A stretch of DNA of 64,000 nucleotides. Origin: Carallia brachiata (Eukaryota > Streptophyta > Magnoliopsida > Malpighiales > Rhizophoraceae). The position numbers were made by a program, and so were the translations under genes. Shown here in pieces: positions 62,199 to 64,000 of this stretch. The number at the start of each line of letters is the position of its first letter. Positions within the stretch are counted from its first letter, which is position 1. The DNA is taken from positions 9,900,720 through 9,964,719 of the forward strand of contig JADCRB010000068.1 of the NCBI GenBank assembly GCA_021464245.1, given 5' to 3'. The notes beneath the pieces were generated by a model. The model was not told the DNA's origin, searched no databases, and saw only the letters and a program-made list of their open reading frames with translations.

Positions 62199-64000
62199 TA
62201 ATTTTCCTGTTATAATAATTTTTGTGTTTCTTCTCTTATGGTGCTGCTGAAAACCAGGTAAATATTAGTAGACAAAGACAACAATAACTGAACAATTTTT
62301 CGTGATATTTACCTCAACATGACCTATGCACGCAGGGCATCTCCTGCATATTTTACTATAACAAAGAAAAAAAAAATGGGCTCTGAATCTCAAATTCTAA
62401 TTTTTAGAAAAGGATATATGTTTATATAAATAAAAACAACTATCTTATCGTATAGTTTATGATCCACTAAATTTTCAAATGAAAAAAAAAAAATCTTCAA
62501 GAAGAGTGGATCTGTGTATCCTGTTGGATTTGTTGGGCTTGACCCAAAGGACGATCGAGTGTTTAAACCCGAGTTTGGCCGATGTTATACAATAGCGAAG
62601 GCTGCAGCGAGGCTTTGCAGATTGAGCAAGCAGGCCTAGAAGAAGGTAAAGTCCACAGTCGAAACGATCATTCGAAGACCTGTAATGGGCTGCACTTGGT
62701 CAAATTGATAAATTGTGTAGCCGAAAACCAGCTGGCCATGATTATACACGGGGGCTGGAGCCTCCAGAAATGGGCCATGATAGAATCTCAAATGGGCTGG
62801 AACCTCCATACGTCTCCAACGCGCACAACCGCCATGATAGGAAAGTTCATCGGTGCCACCACAAAGGAACACAAAATCCCTCCATCATGAGGGTCCGCCG
62901 AACGCCTCTGGTTAGCTGGGTTTGATTTTGAAAGAAAGAATTTTTGGGGGAGGCTCCCAATAGGTTCAGGAGATAATTATTTTTAAGTGTTTTTTCTTTT
63001 TTTTTGAATATATTGTTTAATACAATATTATTTAAGTTTAATTGTACATTTATTTTAGTTTAGGAATTTATTTGTTTTTTTGTTTATTTATTTTTAGTTT
63101 AATTGTATATTTATTTTTTTTTTTGAATATATTGTTTATTTATTTATTTTATTGATTTTAATACACTCAAAATATGTATTTTTTATTTTCAACAACTTAA
63201 ATACATGGCCAAAAACGGTACTTAACAGTCAAATGTATTTCTATTCAAAATAAGACTCAATTGAAATAAATCTTTAGACATTTAAGACTTAATTCAAACA
63301 ACCATAACTTAAAGGCTTAATTGAAAAAACGTCTAACGTATAAGACTAAACATTTATTTATCTCATGTCAAAAAAAAAAAACATTTGTTTATCTCTCAAC
63401 GTATTGAGGAGGGGCTTGTCTTTGTGTTAACTAGTTATGGTTGCTGTTAAGTTTCAAAAAATTAGATGTTAAAGTTGCTTCGCAGGTAAAACCGCCCTAA
63501 GCGGGATGGTAGACAATGATGGTAGTGGTAGATAATATCCATTACGACCCAAAAAAAAAAAAAAAAATTGCTTCACTGTACCTTAGGCCCCTTGGTTTGG
63601 GCTGGTTTGCCTTCAATTGCTATTGTTCGTTTCTTTTGGGGTGCCGAAAGGAAATTTGTTGCCACTCATCCATTGAAGTTCGAAAAGAGTGCTTTTATAT
63701 ACAAGAATATTTGAGCCAAAAATTAACCAAAAAAAATATTTGAGCCAAAATCGAGAAATAATTTTCTTGTAACTCACTTCTTCTGCTACGGTTCTCATCT
63801 CTAAGGAAACTTTTAATTTGATAGCTTCTTGATTTCATTGTTCCACCAGGTTTGTAGAAACAAATTTGAATACCAAGCCCCTTTTGACTCCACTATAGCA
63901 ATTTTCTCTTTTTCATTCTCCTAAAATTGCAAGCAGACTGCACATTAATGGGAATTTTGCTAGGCATTAGAGCTTATTTTAAACAAATTTCTTTTTTAGT
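62199..64000. other. Right-end intergenic DNA, no supported gene
   Basis: A GC-richer patch at 62500-62930 has a 102-codon frame (62582-62890) that I do not recognise; it may be transposon-derived. The rest is AT-rich with T-homopolymers. Nothing further is supported. Confidence 0.4.

Noticed and set aside
62582..62890. 102-codon frame in a GC-richer patch
   Set aside because: Both strands are open and neither is recognised; could be transposon-derived, but no ends were found.
1..64000. CRISPR arrays, bacterial operons or organelle insertions
   Set aside because: No regularly spaced repeats, no ribosome-binding-site gene clusters and no plastid or mitochondrial genes were recognised; the gene structures are plant nuclear.

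Overview
This is AT-rich nuclear DNA from a flowering plant. It has GT-AG introns, plant nuclear gene families (SUVH histone methyltransferase, plastid ClpR4, ureidoglycine aminohydrolase, ACD6-like ankyrin/PGG protein, CAT-type amino acid permease), many small non-autonomous DNA transposons and AT microsatellites. The protein sequences suggest a eudicot, probably a rosid. A Citrus-like genome is my impression only and is not proven here.

Layout. 0-5 kb: the last 46 codons of an unidentified plus-strand gene, then a minus-strand acidic protein gene whose frame is broken at internal tandem repeats. 5-10 kb: a small secreted, probably GPI-anchored peptide gene and a hAT-type MITE with an exact 8-bp target duplication. 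10-14 kb: an SUVH5/6-like H3K9 methyltransferase gene with four frame breaks, three of them in the SRA domain. 14-17 kb: a foldback element full of ACGT-core motifs and a two-exon SWIB-domain gene. 19-22.4 kb: a seven-exon minus-strand CLPR4 gene, complete except for one missing base in exon 2. 23.5-41.5 kb: a large, old inverted duplication whose best-conserved part is a tail-to-tail pair of ankyrin/PGG genes. The left copy (30.8-33.0 kb) is open; the right copy (34.6-36.0 kb) has a TGG-to-TGA stop. Three MITEs sit in the left arm, and the right arm shows the matching empty sites. 43.2-45.0 kb: a minus-strand His/Lys-rich gene assembled here from four small exons. 46.9-52.5 kb: a complete 13-exon UGLYAH gene with one GC-AG intron. 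55.8-61.7 kb: a 5'-truncated, twice-frameshifted CAT6/7-like permease pseudogene followed by a second, partial downstream copy of its 3' end. The last 2 kb hold a further MITE and no gene I recognise.

Gene relationships. CLPR4 and UGLYAH are neighbours in Arabidopsis (At4g17040 and At4g17050, from memory), so this is probably a conserved block. Here they are divergent and about 24.5 kb apart, and the inverted duplication lies in the gap. The genes do not form an operon-like pathway: ClpR4 acts in plastid proteolysis, UGLYAH in purine-ureide breakdown in the ER, SUVH in chromatin silencing, and the ankyrin/PGG pair in membrane-linked defence signalling by family analogy.

Caution. Single or double base indels occur in several otherwise well-conserved frames, including CLPR4, which is normally needed for plastid development. 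Part of the apparent gene decay could therefore be assembly error.
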